A stretch of 64,000 nucleotides of DNA, from contig DAOPQC010000010.1 of NCBI GenBank assembly GCA_035358815.1, forward strand, positions 62,001 through 126,000, given 5' to 3'. The number at the start of each line of letters is the position of its first letter. Within the stretch, counting starts at the first letter, position 1. The position numbers and the translations under genes were made by a program. Under the pieces are notes generated by a model, which was given only the letters and a program-made list of their open reading frames with translations, did not search any database and was not told where the DNA came from. This stretch comes from Thermoanaerobaculales bacterium. Its GTDB lineage: Bacteria; Acidobacteriota; Thermoanaerobaculia; Thermoanaerobaculales; Sulfomarinibacteraceae. Positions 16,940-26,286 of the stretch are shown here, piece after piece.

Positions 16940-19633
16940 ATGGCAGTGCAGGTGACACCGACGGACGCGGAAGCCGACATCCAGGCGGTCGAGACCCAGG
17001 AGTGGATCGACTCACTGGCTTGGGTGCTCGACCACCAGGGGCCCGAGCGGGTGCGACATCTGCTCGAGGATCTGCAGATCGCCGCGCGCCGGGCCGGGGT
17101 CCGGATCCCGTTCTCGGCCAACACGCCACACATCAACACCATCCCGGCCCACGAGGAGGTCCCGTATCCGGGCAGCCGCGAGATCGAGCGGCGGATCAAG
17201 AGCCTGATCCGCTGGAACGCGATGGCGATGGTGGTGCGCGCCAACCACGAGGAGTCGGGCATCGGCGGCCACATCTCGACCTACGCCTCGGCCGCCACGC
17301 TCTACGAGGTCGCGTTCAACCACTTCCTCCACGGCAAGAGCGAGCACTACGACGGCGACCAGGTCTACTTCCAGGGCCACTCCTCGCCGGGAATTTACGC
17401 CCGCGCCTTCCTCGAGGGCCGCCTGAGCGAAGGGCAGCTCGTCAACTTCCGCCGAGAGCTCCGCGAAGGCCGCGGCCGCGGCCTTGCGTCCTACCCACAC
17501 CCCTGGCTGATGCCCGACTTCTGGGAGTTCCCCACCGTCTCGATGGGCCTCGCGCCGATCCAGGCGATCTACCAGGCCCGCTTCAACCACTACCTCGAGG
17601 ACCGCGGGCTCCACCCGACCTCCAACCACAAGGTGTGGGCCTTCCTCGGCGACGGCGAGATGGACGAGCCGGAGTCACTCGGGGCGATCACCCTGGCGTC
17701 GCGCGAGCAGCTCGACAACCTGATCTTCGTGGTCAACTGCAACCTGCAGCGCCTCGACGGCCCGGTCCGCGGCAACGGCAAGATCATCCAGGAGCTCGAG
17801 GCGGCGTTCCGGGGCGCCGGCTGGAACGTCATCAAGGTGATCTGGGGCGCGGACTGGGACCCGCTGCTCGACCGGGACAGCGACGGCCTCCTGGTCCGGC
17901 GGATGGGCGAGGTGGTCGACGGCGACAGCCAGAAGTACGCCGCCTTCCCGGGCGAGTTCATCCGCAACCACTTCTTCGGCACCTCGCCGAAGCTCAAGGA
18001 AATGGTCGCCCACCTCTCCGACGAGCAGCTCCGGCGGCTGCGCCTCGGCGGCCACGACCCTCAGAAGGTGTACAACGCCTTCAAGGCCGCGGTCGATCAC
18101 AAGGGGTCCCCGACCGTGATCCTGGCCCGTACCATCAAGGGCTACGGGCTCGGCGAGGCCGGCGAGGGCCGCAACATCACCCATCAGCAGAAGAAGCTCG
18201 ACCAGGAGGAGCTGCTCGAGTTCCGGACCAGGTTCGGGATCCCGCTGTCCGACGACGAGGCTCGCGACGCGACCTTCTACCGCCCACCCGAGAGCAGCCC
18301 CGAGATGGTCTACCTGCAGGAGCGGCGGCGCGGGCTCGGCGGGCCCGTGCCGACCCGCGGCGTGCGCTGCGAGCCCCTGCCCCCGCTCGACCCGGCGGTC
18401 TTCGACGAGTTCGGCGAGGGCTCCAACGGCCGTCCGGTCTCGACCACGATGGCGTTCGTCCGGGTGCTGTCCAAGCTCCTCAAGGACCCCCAGATCGGGC
18501 GCCTGATCGTGCCCATCATCCCGGACGAGGCGCGGACCTTCGGCATGGACTCGCTGTTCCGTCAGATCGGCATCTACTCCCACGCCGGCCAGCTCTACGA
18601 GCCGGTCGACGCCTCCTCGCTGCTCTTCTACCGAGAGGCCAAGGACGGCCAACTCCTCGAGGAGGGCATCACCGAGGCCGGCTCGATGTGCTCGTTCATC
18701 GCGGCGGGGTCCGCCCACGCCACCCACGGCATCAACACCATCCCGTTCTTCGTCTTCTACTCGATGTTCGGGCTGCAGCGGATCGGCGACCTGATTTGGG
18801 CAGCCGCCGACATGCGGACCCGCGGCTTCCTGGTCGCGGGAACGGCGGGCAGGACCACCCTCAACGGCGAGGGGCTCCAGCACCAGGACGGCCACTCGCA
18901 CCTGCTGGCCTACCCGGTGCCCAATCTCAGAGCCTTCGATCCGGCCTGGGCCTACGAGCTGGCGGTGATCATCCGGGACGGGATCCGGCGCATGTACACC
19001 GACCAGGAGGACGTCTTCTACTACCTGACCGTCGCCAACGAGCCCTACCCGATGCCCGCGCGCCCCGATCACGTCACCGACGAGGGGATCCTCCGCGGCA
19101 TGTACCGCTACCGGCCCGCGGACGCGCCGGACGGCAAGGCGCGAGCCCACCTCTTCGGTAGCGGCGCGATCCTCAACCAGGCGCTCGCGGCGCAGCAGCT
19201 GCTGGCCGAGCGCTTCGACGTCGCGGCCGACGTGTGGAGCATCACCAGCTACAAGGAGCTCCACCGCGACGGCCTCGACTGCGACCGCTGGAATCGCCTC
19301 CATCCCGGCGAGGAGCCGCGGACGCCATGGCTGCGCCGCTGCCTCGCAGAAACCGAGGGGGTCTACGTCCTGGCCAGCGACTACGTGAAGGCGCTACCGG
19401 AATCGATCGCCTCCTGGTTCCCGAGGCGGCCCCAGGCGCTCGGCACCGACGGCTTCGGCCGCTCCGACTCCCGTGCGGTCCTGCGCCGCTTCTTCGAGGT
19501 GGACGCGGCCCACATCGCGGCCGCCGCGCTCGCGGCGCTCGCTCGCGAGGGGGCGATCGGCCACGACCGGGTCGCCACGGCGATCGCCGAGCTCGGCATC
19601 GATCCTGACTCCCCAAACCCGGTGACGCTGTAG
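16940..19633 (+). CDS. aceE: pyruvate dehydrogenase E1, homodimeric
   Basis: 897 residues, the usual length for AceE. It decarboxylates pyruvate on thiamine diphosphate and passes the acetyl group to the lipoyl arm of AceF. The thiamine diphosphate motif begins GDGEMDEPES at residue 237 and ends in NCN. SANTPHINTI near residue 58 and HQDGHSH near residue 650 are AceE hallmarks that separate it from transketolase and from the alpha/beta E1 type. The ATG follows GAGGTCAAC. aceF begins 13 bases after the stop, so the two form an operon; no lipoamide dehydrogenase gene is in the window. Confidence 0.97.
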   Translation: MAVQVTPTDAEADIQAVETQEWIDSLAWVLDHQGPERVRHLLEDLQIAARRAGVRIPFSANTPHINTIPAHEEVPYPGSREIERRIKSLIRWNAMAMVVRANHEESGIGGHISTYASAATLYEVAFNHFLHGKSEHYDGDQVYFQGHSSPGIYARAFLEGRLSEGQLVNFRRELREGRGRGLASYPHPWLMPDFWEFPTVSMGLAPIQAIYQARFNHYLEDRGLHPTSNHKVWAFLGDGEMDEPESLGAITLASREQLDNLIFVVNCNLQRLDGPVRGNGKIIQELEAAFRGAGWNVIKVIWGADWDPLLDRDSDGLLVRRMGEVVDGDSQKYAAFPGEFIRNHFFGTSPKLKEMVAHLSDEQLRRLRLGGHDPQKVYNAFKAAVDHKGSPTVILARTIKGYGLGEAGEGRNITHQQKKLDQEELLEFRTRFGIPLSDDEARDATFYRPPESSPEMVYLQERRRGLGGPVPTRGVRCEPLPPLDPAVFDEFGEGSNGRPVSTTMAFVRVLSKLLKDPQIGRLIVPIIPDEARTFGMDSLFRQIGIYSHAGQLYEPVDASSLLFYREAKDGQLLEEGITEAGSMCSFIAAGSAHATHGINTIPFFVFYSMFGLQRIGDLIWAAADMRTRGFLVAGTAGRTTLNGEGLQHQDGHSHLLAYPVPNLRAFDPAWAYELAVIIRDGIRRMYTDQEDVFYYLTVANEPYPMPARPDHVTDEGILRGMYRYRPADAPDGKARAHLFGSGAILNQALAAQQLLAERFDVAADVWSITSYKELHRDGLDCDRWNRLHPGEEPRTPWLRRCLAETEGVYVLASDYVKALPESIASWFPRRPQALGTDGFGRSDSRAVLRRFFEVDAAHIAAAALAALAREGAIGHDRVATAIAELGIDPDSPNPVTL

Positions 19634-19646
19634 GAGGACCGGCGAG

Positions 19647-20960
19647 ATGACGTCGACGCTGCGCGCGCCCGATCTCGGAGAGAACGTCGAGTCCGTGGAC
19701 GTGGTCAAGGTCCTGGTCGCGGTCGGCGACACCCTCGCCGCCGGCCAGCCGGTGATCGAGGTCGAGACCGAGAAGGCCTCGGTGGAGGTGCCGTCGACCC
19801 TGGCCGGCGTCGTCACCGAGGTCCACGTGGCTGCCGGCGAGGCGCTGCGCGCCGGCGACCCGATCGTGTCGGTGGCAGTTGCCGATGCCCCGGCGGCCGA
19901 GGTCGCGGCCGAGCCGGCCGCGGCACAGCCGGCTGCCCCGGATCCGCCCGCGCCCGCGGCCTCGGACGAGGTCGTGGAAACGAGCCAGCCCCGACGCCCC
20001 GCGCCGCCGTCGCTCGGCGAGACCCTCCTCGCGCCGCGCTGGGTGGCGCCGGAGGGCCCCCGCAAGCTGGTGCCGGCGGCGCCCACGGTGCGGCGGTTCG
20101 CGCGTGAGGTCGGGGTCGACATCACGCAGGTCGGCGGGTCGGGCCCCGGCGGCCGGATCAGCATCGACGACGTCAAGGCGTTCGCGGCCCGCGCGATCAG
20201 CCGTGCCGGTGCGCCGCCCGGCGCCACCGGCGTCGAGCTTCCGGACCTCGCGGCGTGGGGCGCCATCCGCCGCGAGCCGATGTCCAAGATCCGCCAGGTC
20301 ACGGCGCGCAATCTCAGCCGCGCCTGGGACACCGTCCCCCAGGTGACCAACCACGACCTGGCCGACATCACGGGCCTCGAGGCTCTGCGCCAGCGCTACC
20401 GCGGCCGCGTCGAGTCCGCGGGCGGCAAGCTCACGGTCACCTCGATCCTGGTCAAGGTCGCGGCCTCCGCGCTCAAGATCCACTCGAAGCTGAACGCCGC
20501 CGTCGACGTCGGCCGGAAGGAGATCGTGTACCGCGAGTACGTTCACGTCGGTGTGGCGGTGGACACCGAGCACGGGCTGCTGGTCCCGGTGGTGCGCGAC
20601 GCCGACCGCAAGAGCATCACCGAGATCTCGGTCGAGCTCGAGGGCCTGTCGGCGCGGGCGCGGGGCCGCAAGCTCGGGCCCGAGGAGATGCAGGGCGCGG
20701 GATTCACCATCTCGAACCTCGGCGGGATCGGCGGCACCGCCTTCACCCCGATCGTCAACTGGCCGGAGGTCGCGATCCTGGGCGTGTCGCGAGCCGCCAC
20801 CCAGCCGCGCTGGGTGGGCGACCGCTTCGAGCCCCGGCTGCTGCTGCCGCTGTCGCTGTCCTACGACCACCGCCTGGTGGATGGCGCCGATGCGGCGCGC
20901 TTCCTGGCCTGGATCGTCGAGGCCCTCGAGCAGCCGCTGCTGCTGGCGCTGGAAGGGTGA
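19647..20960 (+). CDS. aceF: pyruvate dehydrogenase E2, acetyltransferase
   Basis: 437 residues in the standard order. One lipoyl domain (1-75) has the lipoylated Lys43 in TEKAS. A Pro/Ala linker follows, then an E3-binding domain (about 147-183, VRRFAREVG...GRISIDDV) and a catalytic domain to the end with His408 and Asp412 in DHRLVDG. Only one lipoyl domain is present, where enterobacteria have three. It moves the acetyl group from the E1 thiamine adduct to CoA. AGGAGGACC lies before the ATG, and coupling to aceE is tight. Confidence 0.96.
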   Translation: MTSTLRAPDLGENVESVDVVKVLVAVGDTLAAGQPVIEVETEKASVEVPSTLAGVVTEVHVAAGEALRAGDPIVSVAVADAPAAEVAAEPAAAQPAAPDPPAPAASDEVVETSQPRRPAPPSLGETLLAPRWVAPEGPRKLVPAAPTVRRFAREVGVDITQVGGSGPGGRISIDDVKAFAARAISRAGAPPGATGVELPDLAAWGAIRREPMSKIRQVTARNLSRAWDTVPQVTNHDLADITGLEALRQRYRGRVESAGGKLTVTSILVKVAASALKIHSKLNAAVDVGRKEIVYREYVHVGVAVDTEHGLLVPVVRDADRKSITEISVELEGLSARARGRKLGPEEMQGAGFTISNLGGIGGTAFTPIVNWPEVAILGVSRAATQPRWVGDRFEPRLLLPLSLSYDHRLVDGADAARFLAWIVEALEQPLLLALEG

Positions 20961-21004
20961 TAGCTGGTAACTGATAAGTGATAGGTGATAGGTGATAGGT
21001 GTGT
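20960..21004. repeat. short tandem TGATAGG-type repeat
   Basis: After the aceF stop the sequence repeats GTGATAG three to four times with a degenerate leading copy (CTGATAA). It fills the gap before the propeller lipoprotein gene. No function is evident. Confidence 0.5.
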
Positions 21005-21089
21005 CGTCCTGACACAGGTTGACAGTGGGAAGGGCGGTCGTGGCGAGCGGCGCCGTCGCCCTCGATCAATGGGCAAGTTGGAGGCTGAC

Positions 21090-22193
21090 GTGAGGGTTCC
21101 CGCAACTCTGTTCCTGCTGCTGGTCGCCGCCGCAGTCGCGTTCTTGTCGGCGTGCGCCGCACCGCCACCGCCCGCGCCTGACGAGAGCCAGCCGGCCGCC
21201 GCGGCGGCCCGCCCGCAAAGCCACCTCGCCGACCCCCGCGAGCGGCACTTCGGCGAGCTTGCCATGCTCACCGACGGCGGCGAGAACGCCGAGGCCTACT
21301 TCTCGTTCGACGGCGCCGCGCTCGTCTTCCAGTCGACCCGGCCGCCGTACGGCTGCGACCAGATCTTCACGATCCCGGTCCGCGGCGGCGAGCCGCGGCT
21401 GGTCTCAACCGGGAGGGGCCGCACCACCTGCGCGTACTTCCTGCCCGGGGATCGCCAACTGATCTACTCCTCGACCCACCTCGGCGGCGACGGCTGCCCG
21501 CCGGTCCCCGATCACAGCCGCGGCTACGTGTGGCCGATCTACCCCAGCTACGACATCTTCCGCGCCAACGCCGACGGCGCGGAGCTGGTCCGGCTTACCG
21601 ACACGCCCGGATACGACGCCGAGGCGACGGTGTCGCCGCGGGGCGACCGGATCGTCTTCACCTCGATGCGCGACGGCGACCTCGACATCTACAGCATGAA
21701 GCTCGACGGCAGCGACGTGGTGCGGCTGACCGACGAGCTGGGCTACGACGGCGGGCCGTTCTTCTCGCCGGACGGCAGCCGCATCGTCTACCGCGCCCAC
21801 CACCCGACCGACCAGGCCGGGATCGCGGACTACCGCGCCCTGCTCGCCGACGGGCTGATCCGCCCGAGCCGGCTCGAGATCTGGGTCATGGACGCCGACG
21901 GCGGCAACAAGCGCCAGGTCACGCGGCTGGGGGTGGCATCCTTCGCGCCCTTCTTCCACCCGTCCGGCGACCGGATCGTCTTCTCGTCGAACCACGGCGA
22001 CCCGAGCGGGCGGGAGTTCGAGCTCTTCCTGGTCGGCCTCGACGGCAGCGGCCTCGAGCAGGTCACCTTCAGCGAGGGGTTCGACGGATTCCCGATGTTC
22101 GCACCCGACGGGAAGACCTTCGTCTTCGGCTCCAACCGGCACAACTCGCGCCCTGGCGAGACCAACATCTTCGTCACCACCTGGCGCGAGTGA
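21090..22193 (+). CDS. TolB-like beta-propeller lipoprotein
   Basis: 367 residues. The N-terminus is a lipoprotein signal with lipobox LSAC (Cys22), followed by a Pro/Ala-rich tether. The body is a chain of PD40/WD40-like blades, each with a variant of SPDGSRIVY or RGDRIVFTS (for example near 200, 245 and 315), ending at the last blade with FAPDGKTFVFGSN. Such proteins bind partners at the cell envelope; the partner is unknown. I chose GTG at 21090 because GGAGG sits exactly five bases upstream. The in-frame ATG at 21069 has no ribosome site. Confidence 0.8.
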   Translation: MRVPATLFLLLVAAAVAFLSACAAPPPPAPDESQPAAAAARPQSHLADPRERHFGELAMLTDGGENAEAYFSFDGAALVFQSTRPPYGCDQIFTIPVRGGEPRLVSTGRGRTTCAYFLPGDRQLIYSSTHLGGDGCPPVPDHSRGYVWPIYPSYDIFRANADGAELVRLTDTPGYDAEATVSPRGDRIVFTSMRDGDLDIYSMKLDGSDVVRLTDELGYDGGPFFSPDGSRIVYRAHHPTDQAGIADYRALLADGLIRPSRLEIWVMDADGGNKRQVTRLGVASFAPFFHPSGDRIVFSSNHGDPSGREFELFLVGLDGSGLEQVTFSEGFDGFPMFAPDGKTFVFGSNRHNSRPGETNIFVTTWRE

Positions 22194-22280
22194 CCCGGGC
22201 AGGCGGGCGGCTCATGGCGGATCGCGGAGAGCCCTCGACCTAGGAACTGACTGCCTCACTGCCGGACTGCCATCTCGAGC

Positions 22281-22325
22281 GCGGACCCGGAAGCGGGCGC
22301 GGAAGCGGGCTGTTCGGGAACGGCC
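22281..22325. repeat. degenerate GGGAAC/GGAAGC hexamer array
   Basis: A run of GCGGAAGCGGGC-type and CGGGAACGG units, the same loose hexamer family found at 26410, 26558, 27275, 33696, 37590 and 48269. It lies between two converging genes. Confidence 0.5.
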
Positions 22326-22340
22326 TCGAAGAAACGAACC

Positions 22341-22368
22341 GGCCGGGGCACCTGTAAGGTCCCCGGCC
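22341..22368 (-). terminator. terminator of the cysteine-rich gene
   Basis: Twelve paired bases (GGCCGGGG..ACCT with AGGT..CCCCGGCC), one bulged C and a three-base loop. On the minus strand the stem is followed by a T-rich stretch including TTTCTT. It may stop the converging propeller gene too. Confidence 0.7.
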
Positions 22369-22391
22369 GTTCGACGCGCGATCGCCCCGGT

Positions 22392-22844
22392 TCAGTCGCT
22401 CTTGTGGAGCGCCATCCCGCAGCCGCAGGTGCCGGGCTGCGCCGAGATGTGGTTGCAGGTGCACGACCCGCCGCAGTTGCAGAAGTAGAGGCCGGTGCCC
22501 TTGAGGCTGACCCGCCGCAGCTCCTTGCCGCAGCCGCACTTGGTCGGGTCGTTCGGGTCGATCTTGCACGTGCAGCCCTCGTCGCAGGTGCAGACCAGGG
22601 CCACGTCGCCCTCGACCTTGACCACGTGCCCCCAGACCAGCGGCTTGCCGCAGCTGCACGTGCCGGGCTCGACCTTGACCGTGTTGCACTGGCATTCCGG
22701 CCCGCATCCGCACAGGTAGACGACGTCGTGGCGCGCCGACTCGCCCTCCGGGCCGGCCGACACCGCCGGCACCAGCAGCATCGCGCCGCCGGCCACGACC
22801 AGCGCCATCAGGGTTCCCACAAGCAGGTTCTTGCGTCCGCTCAT
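22392..22844 (-). CDS. secreted protein of three cysteine-rich repeats
   Basis: 150 residues. A signal peptide or anchor covers about 1-31. The rest is three tandem units of about 40 residues, each of the form hydrophobic-x-C-x-C-x3-C-x-C, then 9-10 residues, then C-x-C-G-x-x-L, so each unit carries six cysteines and the protein 18. The pattern suggests metal clusters or a disulfide mesh. I do not recognise the family. The ATG at 22844 has GGAGG seven bases upstream, and a long open frame beyond it to 24212 is antisense to other genes and unsupported. It is divergent from the gene at 23124. Confidence 0.8.
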   Translation of the reverse strand: MSGRKNLLVGTLMALVVAGGAMLLVPAVSAGPEGESARHDVVYLCGCGPECQCNTVKVEPGTCSCGKPLVWGHVVKVEGDVALVCTCDEGCTCKIDPNDPTKCGCGKELRRVSLKGTGLYFCNCGGSCTCNHISAQPGTCGCGMALHKSD

Positions 22845-23111
22845 CCGTTTCCTCCGTGTCACGTGCCGTCCTCGCGACGGACGTCGCACTCGTGTGATGA
22901 ACCATGATCGCATATCACGCCGCGAATCCGCTCCGCAAGCCTCCAGCCGGCGGAGGTCGGGGGCTCGCGCGAAGCGCGGCAGCGGGGCCGGGTGGCCACT
23001 GCCGGTGCCGGCTGCCGCGGCGCGACGGCCGCGGCGCCGATCGTCGCCGGCACTGCGGCCGGCACTGCCCGGGGCTGCGCCGTCGACGAGCGCCGGCGGG
23101 CCGGCGTCTGG

Positions 23112-23117
23112 TAAGGT
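23112..23117 (+). promoter_or_regulatory. -10 hexamer for the gene at 23124
   Basis: TAAGGT ends six bases before the GTG start, and no -35 is clear. The spacing again fits a leaderless start. Confidence 0.3.
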
Positions 23118-23123
23118 GTCGGG

Positions 23124-23873
23124 GTGCGCCCGGCCCACCAGCTCGCGCTCGCGCTCCTGGTCGCGGCGGCGGCCTCGACCGTCGTGGTCGCCGCCACCGA
23201 TCCTGCCCGCGACGCGGAAGCGGTCTACGACGGCATGGTCACCCTCCGCGTGCCGGAGGACTGGCACGCGATCCCGCCGGCGGTCCTCGAGTACTTCACG
23301 CTGCGCACGGCCGAGGCCACCGGCGGCCGCACCGCGGAGACCTACCAGCACGGGTTTCGGCCGGGCGACCCGAACGCCGAGTTCTCGCTGCCGCAGGTGC
23401 TGATCCAGATCCGCGAGGAGGGACGGCTCGCCCATGGTCACTTCCGCCGACTGCCGTCCCCGGAGGACCTCGCCCCCCCGCCCGGCAGCCCGCTCGCCGG
23501 CAGCCGGGGATCGCTGCTGCGCGACGTCCAGCTGACGGACGTCGCCTTCGATCGCCGCCGGTTCTGCCTGCGGGTCGACAGCGTCATCGACCTGGCGATC
23601 GAGGGGCGGGTGGTGGTCCGGTCCGCGAGCTTCCTCACCGAGCGCGGGCTGTTCACGCTCCACTGCTACGAGCTCGAGGACCGGATCGCCGGCACCGCGC
23701 CCGTCTTCGAGCAGATCATCGACAGCGTCCGATTCGACGATCGAATCGTCTACCGGCCGCGGATCACCGACCAGTGGTCGTCGCGCCACACCGCGGTGGT
23801 CCTGCTCGCCCTCGCCGCGGTCCTCGCGGCGGTCGCGCTCGTGGTCCGCGGCCGCCTGCGCGCCGGCGGCTGA
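23124..23873 (+). CDS. membrane-anchored envelope protein of unknown function
   Basis: 249 residues with an N-terminal signal (about 5-23) and one C-terminal membrane span (about 220-242) followed by basic residues, so the body lies outside the cytoplasm. Residues 30-210 contain LRVPEDWHAIPP and a later SVRFDDRIVY, like the PsbP/DUF1795-type domains that open with a 'sharp-V-P-x-x-W' strand, but the match is too weak to name. The GTG start has no ribosome site. The next gene begins 13 bases downstream, so they may be co-transcribed. Confidence 0.65.
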   Translation: MRPAHQLALALLVAAAASTVVVAATDPARDAEAVYDGMVTLRVPEDWHAIPPAVLEYFTLRTAEATGGRTAETYQHGFRPGDPNAEFSLPQVLIQIREEGRLAHGHFRRLPSPEDLAPPPGSPLAGSRGSLLRDVQLTDVAFDRRRFCLRVDSVIDLAIEGRVVVRSASFLTERGLFTLHCYELEDRIAGTAPVFEQIIDSVRFDDRIVYRPRITDQWSSRHTAVVLLALAAVLAAVALVVRGRLRAGG

Positions 23874-23886
23874 CGAGAGCGACAGG

Positions 23887-26286
23887 GTGGCGATCGCGAT
23901 CGACGTGGCTGCGCGCCGGATCGAGGCCGCGGTCGGCGACCTGGTGGCGGACCAGGACCAGCGCGTCATCGGCCTCGCCGGCAGCGGCCTGACCAGGCTC
24001 TGGATCGGGCAGGAGCTGCACACCCGCATCCAGCGCGAGCTGTCGGACGAGGACCCCGAGTACCGGGCCGAGGTGGCGCTGGCCGGCGAGCTCGAGGTCG
24101 ACGGGTGGACGCTCTGCCTGTCCGGCCGTGCCGACGGTGTGCAGTACGCCGGCGACCGGCCGCTGCGGGTGGACGAAATCAAGACCCTGCACTTCGCGGT
24201 CGACCTCCACAACCTGTACGTCGACGAGCGGCTCGAGCGCTTCCGGCGGCAGGCGCGGCTCTACGCCCTGATGCTGTCCGGGCCGGAGCGGGAGGTCGCC
24301 GCCCGGCTGCTGCTGGTGGACATCGTCACCGGCGAGGTCGAGAGCGAGGACGTCGAGGTCGACCCGACGGCGACCATGGGCTGGCTGCGCCAGCTCGTCC
24401 ACCGGCTGGTGGCGGCCGAGCGGCGGCGCCTCGACCGGCTCGACAGCCTGCGCCGCGCAGCCCGCGACCTCCCCTTCCCGCACCCGGAGCCGCGCCCGGT
24501 GCAGCTCGAGATCAGCGACGCGGTGGCGGCGGCGCTCGGCGAGGACCGGCACCTGCTGCTGCGCGCCCCGACCGGCTGCGGCAAGACGGCCGCGGTCCTC
24601 CACCCGGCGGTCAAGGCCGCGCTCTCCCGCGGCCGGCGGCTGCTGTACCTGACCGCCAAGACCCTCCAGCAGCGAATCGCGGTCGACACGGTTCGCGCCA
24701 TGCAGCAGGGCCGGTTCCGCAGCCTCCAGCTGCGCGCCAAGGCCAAGATGTGCGCCAACACCGAGATCATCTGTCACGAGGAGTACTGCCCCTACGCCCG
24801 TGACTACGGCCTCAAGCTGGCGCGGACCCAGCTGCTGCGCGCGCTGATCGCCGATGATGCCCACCTCGACCCGGATCTGATCTACCAGGCCGCGGTGCAG
24901 AACGAGCTGTGCCCGTTCGAGGTCAGCCTCGACCTGCTGTCGGAGGTCGATGTCCTGATCTGCGACTACAACTACGTCTTCGACCCCGACATCGGCCTGG
25001 CCGCGATCCTCAACCGGGGCGCGCTGCGCGACGCCGTGCTGGTGATCGATGAGGCCCACAACCTGGTCGACCGCAGCCGCGAGTACCACTCACCGGAGCT
25101 CGCCTCGAGCCTGCTCGACCGGGCGCGGGCCTTTCTCGAGACCCGCGACAACGCGGTCTTCCGGGAGCTCCGCGTGCTGGTGGACGAGCTCGCGGGCGTG
25201 GTGGCCGATGCGGTCGCCGCCGCTCACGGGGCCGACGGGGTCGGCGACCGCGTGACCGAGCTTCCCGCCGGCCGCATCGCCGACCTCCGCCTCGCCTTCG
25301 ACGGCGCCCTGCTCGGCTACTTCGTCTACAAGCGGGAGCAGGACCTCTGGATGGCCGACGACCCGATCGTCGAGGTGTTCGTGACCCTCATGCGCCTGCA
25401 CCGGGCGCTGGCCGAGGGCGGCAGCGAGTTCGTCCACCTGGCGTCCCGCGCCGCCGACGGCGCCGCCTCGGTCAAGATCTGCTGCCTCGACGCCTCGCGG
25501 TTCGTCGGCAGGATCCTCGACGAGTCCGCCGGCGTGGTCGCGATGTCGGCGACCCTGGAGCCGTTCGAGTTCTACCGCGAGCTGCTCGGCTTCGATCGCC
25601 ACCGCACGGACGAGCTCTACGTCCCGTCGCCCTTCCCCGCGTCGAACCGCCTCGTGCTCTGCATCGAAGACGTCGACACCAGCTTCCGCAGCCGCGCCGC
25701 CCACTTCGATCGGATCGCCGGCTGGATCTCGCGCCTCGCCCATCCCGAGCACAACGTCCTCACGCTGTTCCCGAGCTACCGCTTTCTCGAGGCGGTTCGC
25801 GACCGGTTGCCGCCGGTCCGGCACCGGCTGCTGGTCCAGGAGCCGAACTCCTCCGACGCCGTCCAGGCCTCCTTCCTCGACGCGCTGGCGGGCGGCGGGC
25901 GGCACCTCGTGCTCGCGGTGCTCGGCGGCATCTTCGCCGAGGGCGTCGACTACCCTGGCGAGATGCTGTCCCAGGTGATCGTGGTCTCCCCCGGGCTGCC
26001 CCAGCTCTCGACCGAGCGCGAGCTGCTCAAGGCCTACTACCAGGAGTCCTACGGGCACGGCTTCGGCTACGCCTACCTGGTGCCGGGCCTGACCCGGGTC
26101 GTCCAGGCCGCCGGCCGGATCTTCCGGTCGGCCGACGACCACGGCGTCATCGTCCTGATGTGCCGGCGGTTCCAGGACCCGCGCTACGCCCGGCTGCTGC
26201 CGTCCGAGTGGACCGACGACGACCCGTCGAGCATGCTGCGCGAGGACCCGGCGGCCGAGGTTCGCCGCTTCTTCGACCAGTTCTAG
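23887..26286 (+). CDS. PD-(D/E)XK nuclease fused to XPD/DinG-type helicase
   Basis: 799 residues. Residues 1-170 look like a Cas4/RecB-type nuclease, with GRADGV near 80, DEIKT at 96-100 and a following RFRRQARLY helix that supplies the motif-III Gln. The helicase has a Walker A APTGCGKT near 228, four iron-sulfur cysteines at about 288, 296, 301 and 341 (CANTEIICHEEYC and ELCPF), DEAH near 389 and the C-terminal QAAGRIFRS arginine-finger motif near 740. The iron-sulfur insert places it in the XPD/DinG group that unwinds DNA 5' to 3'. The nuclease half suggests repair or resection. It starts with GTG and is preceded closely by the gene at 23124. Confidence 0.88.
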   Translation: MAIAIDVAARRIEAAVGDLVADQDQRVIGLAGSGLTRLWIGQELHTRIQRELSDEDPEYRAEVALAGELEVDGWTLCLSGRADGVQYAGDRPLRVDEIKTLHFAVDLHNLYVDERLERFRRQARLYALMLSGPEREVAARLLLVDIVTGEVESEDVEVDPTATMGWLRQLVHRLVAAERRRLDRLDSLRRAARDLPFPHPEPRPVQLEISDAVAAALGEDRHLLLRAPTGCGKTAAVLHPAVKAALSRGRRLLYLTAKTLQQRIAVDTVRAMQQGRFRSLQLRAKAKMCANTEIICHEEYCPYARDYGLKLARTQLLRALIADDAHLDPDLIYQAAVQNELCPFEVSLDLLSEVDVLICDYNYVFDPDIGLAAILNRGALRDAVLVIDEAHNLVDRSREYHSPELASSLLDRARAFLETRDNAVFRELRVLVDELAGVVADAVAAAHGADGVGDRVTELPAGRIADLRLAFDGALLGYFVYKREQDLWMADDPIVEVFVTLMRLHRALAEGGSEFVHLASRAADGAASVKICCLDASRFVGRILDESAGVVAMSATLEPFEFYRELLGFDRHRTDELYVPSPFPASNRLVLCIEDVDTSFRSRAAHFDRIAGWISRLAHPEHNVLTLFPSYRFLEAVRDRLPPVRHRLLVQEPNSSDAVQASFLDALAGGGRHLVLAVLGGIFAEGVDYPGEMLSQVIVVSPGLPQLSTERELLKAYYQESYGHGFGYAYLVPGLTRVVQAAGRIFRSADDHGVIVLMCRRFQDPRYARLLPSEWTDDDPSSMLREDPAAEVRRFFDQF

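Noticed and set aside
13999..17274. 1091-codon minus-strand frame opposite the GGDEF-EAL gene
   Set aside because: The plus strand has intact GGDEF and EAL motifs; the other frame has no recognised domain and low-complexity content.
22845..24212. 456-codon extension of the cysteine-rich gene
   Set aside because: It is antisense to two plus-strand genes. A good GGAGG site marks the ATG at 22844.
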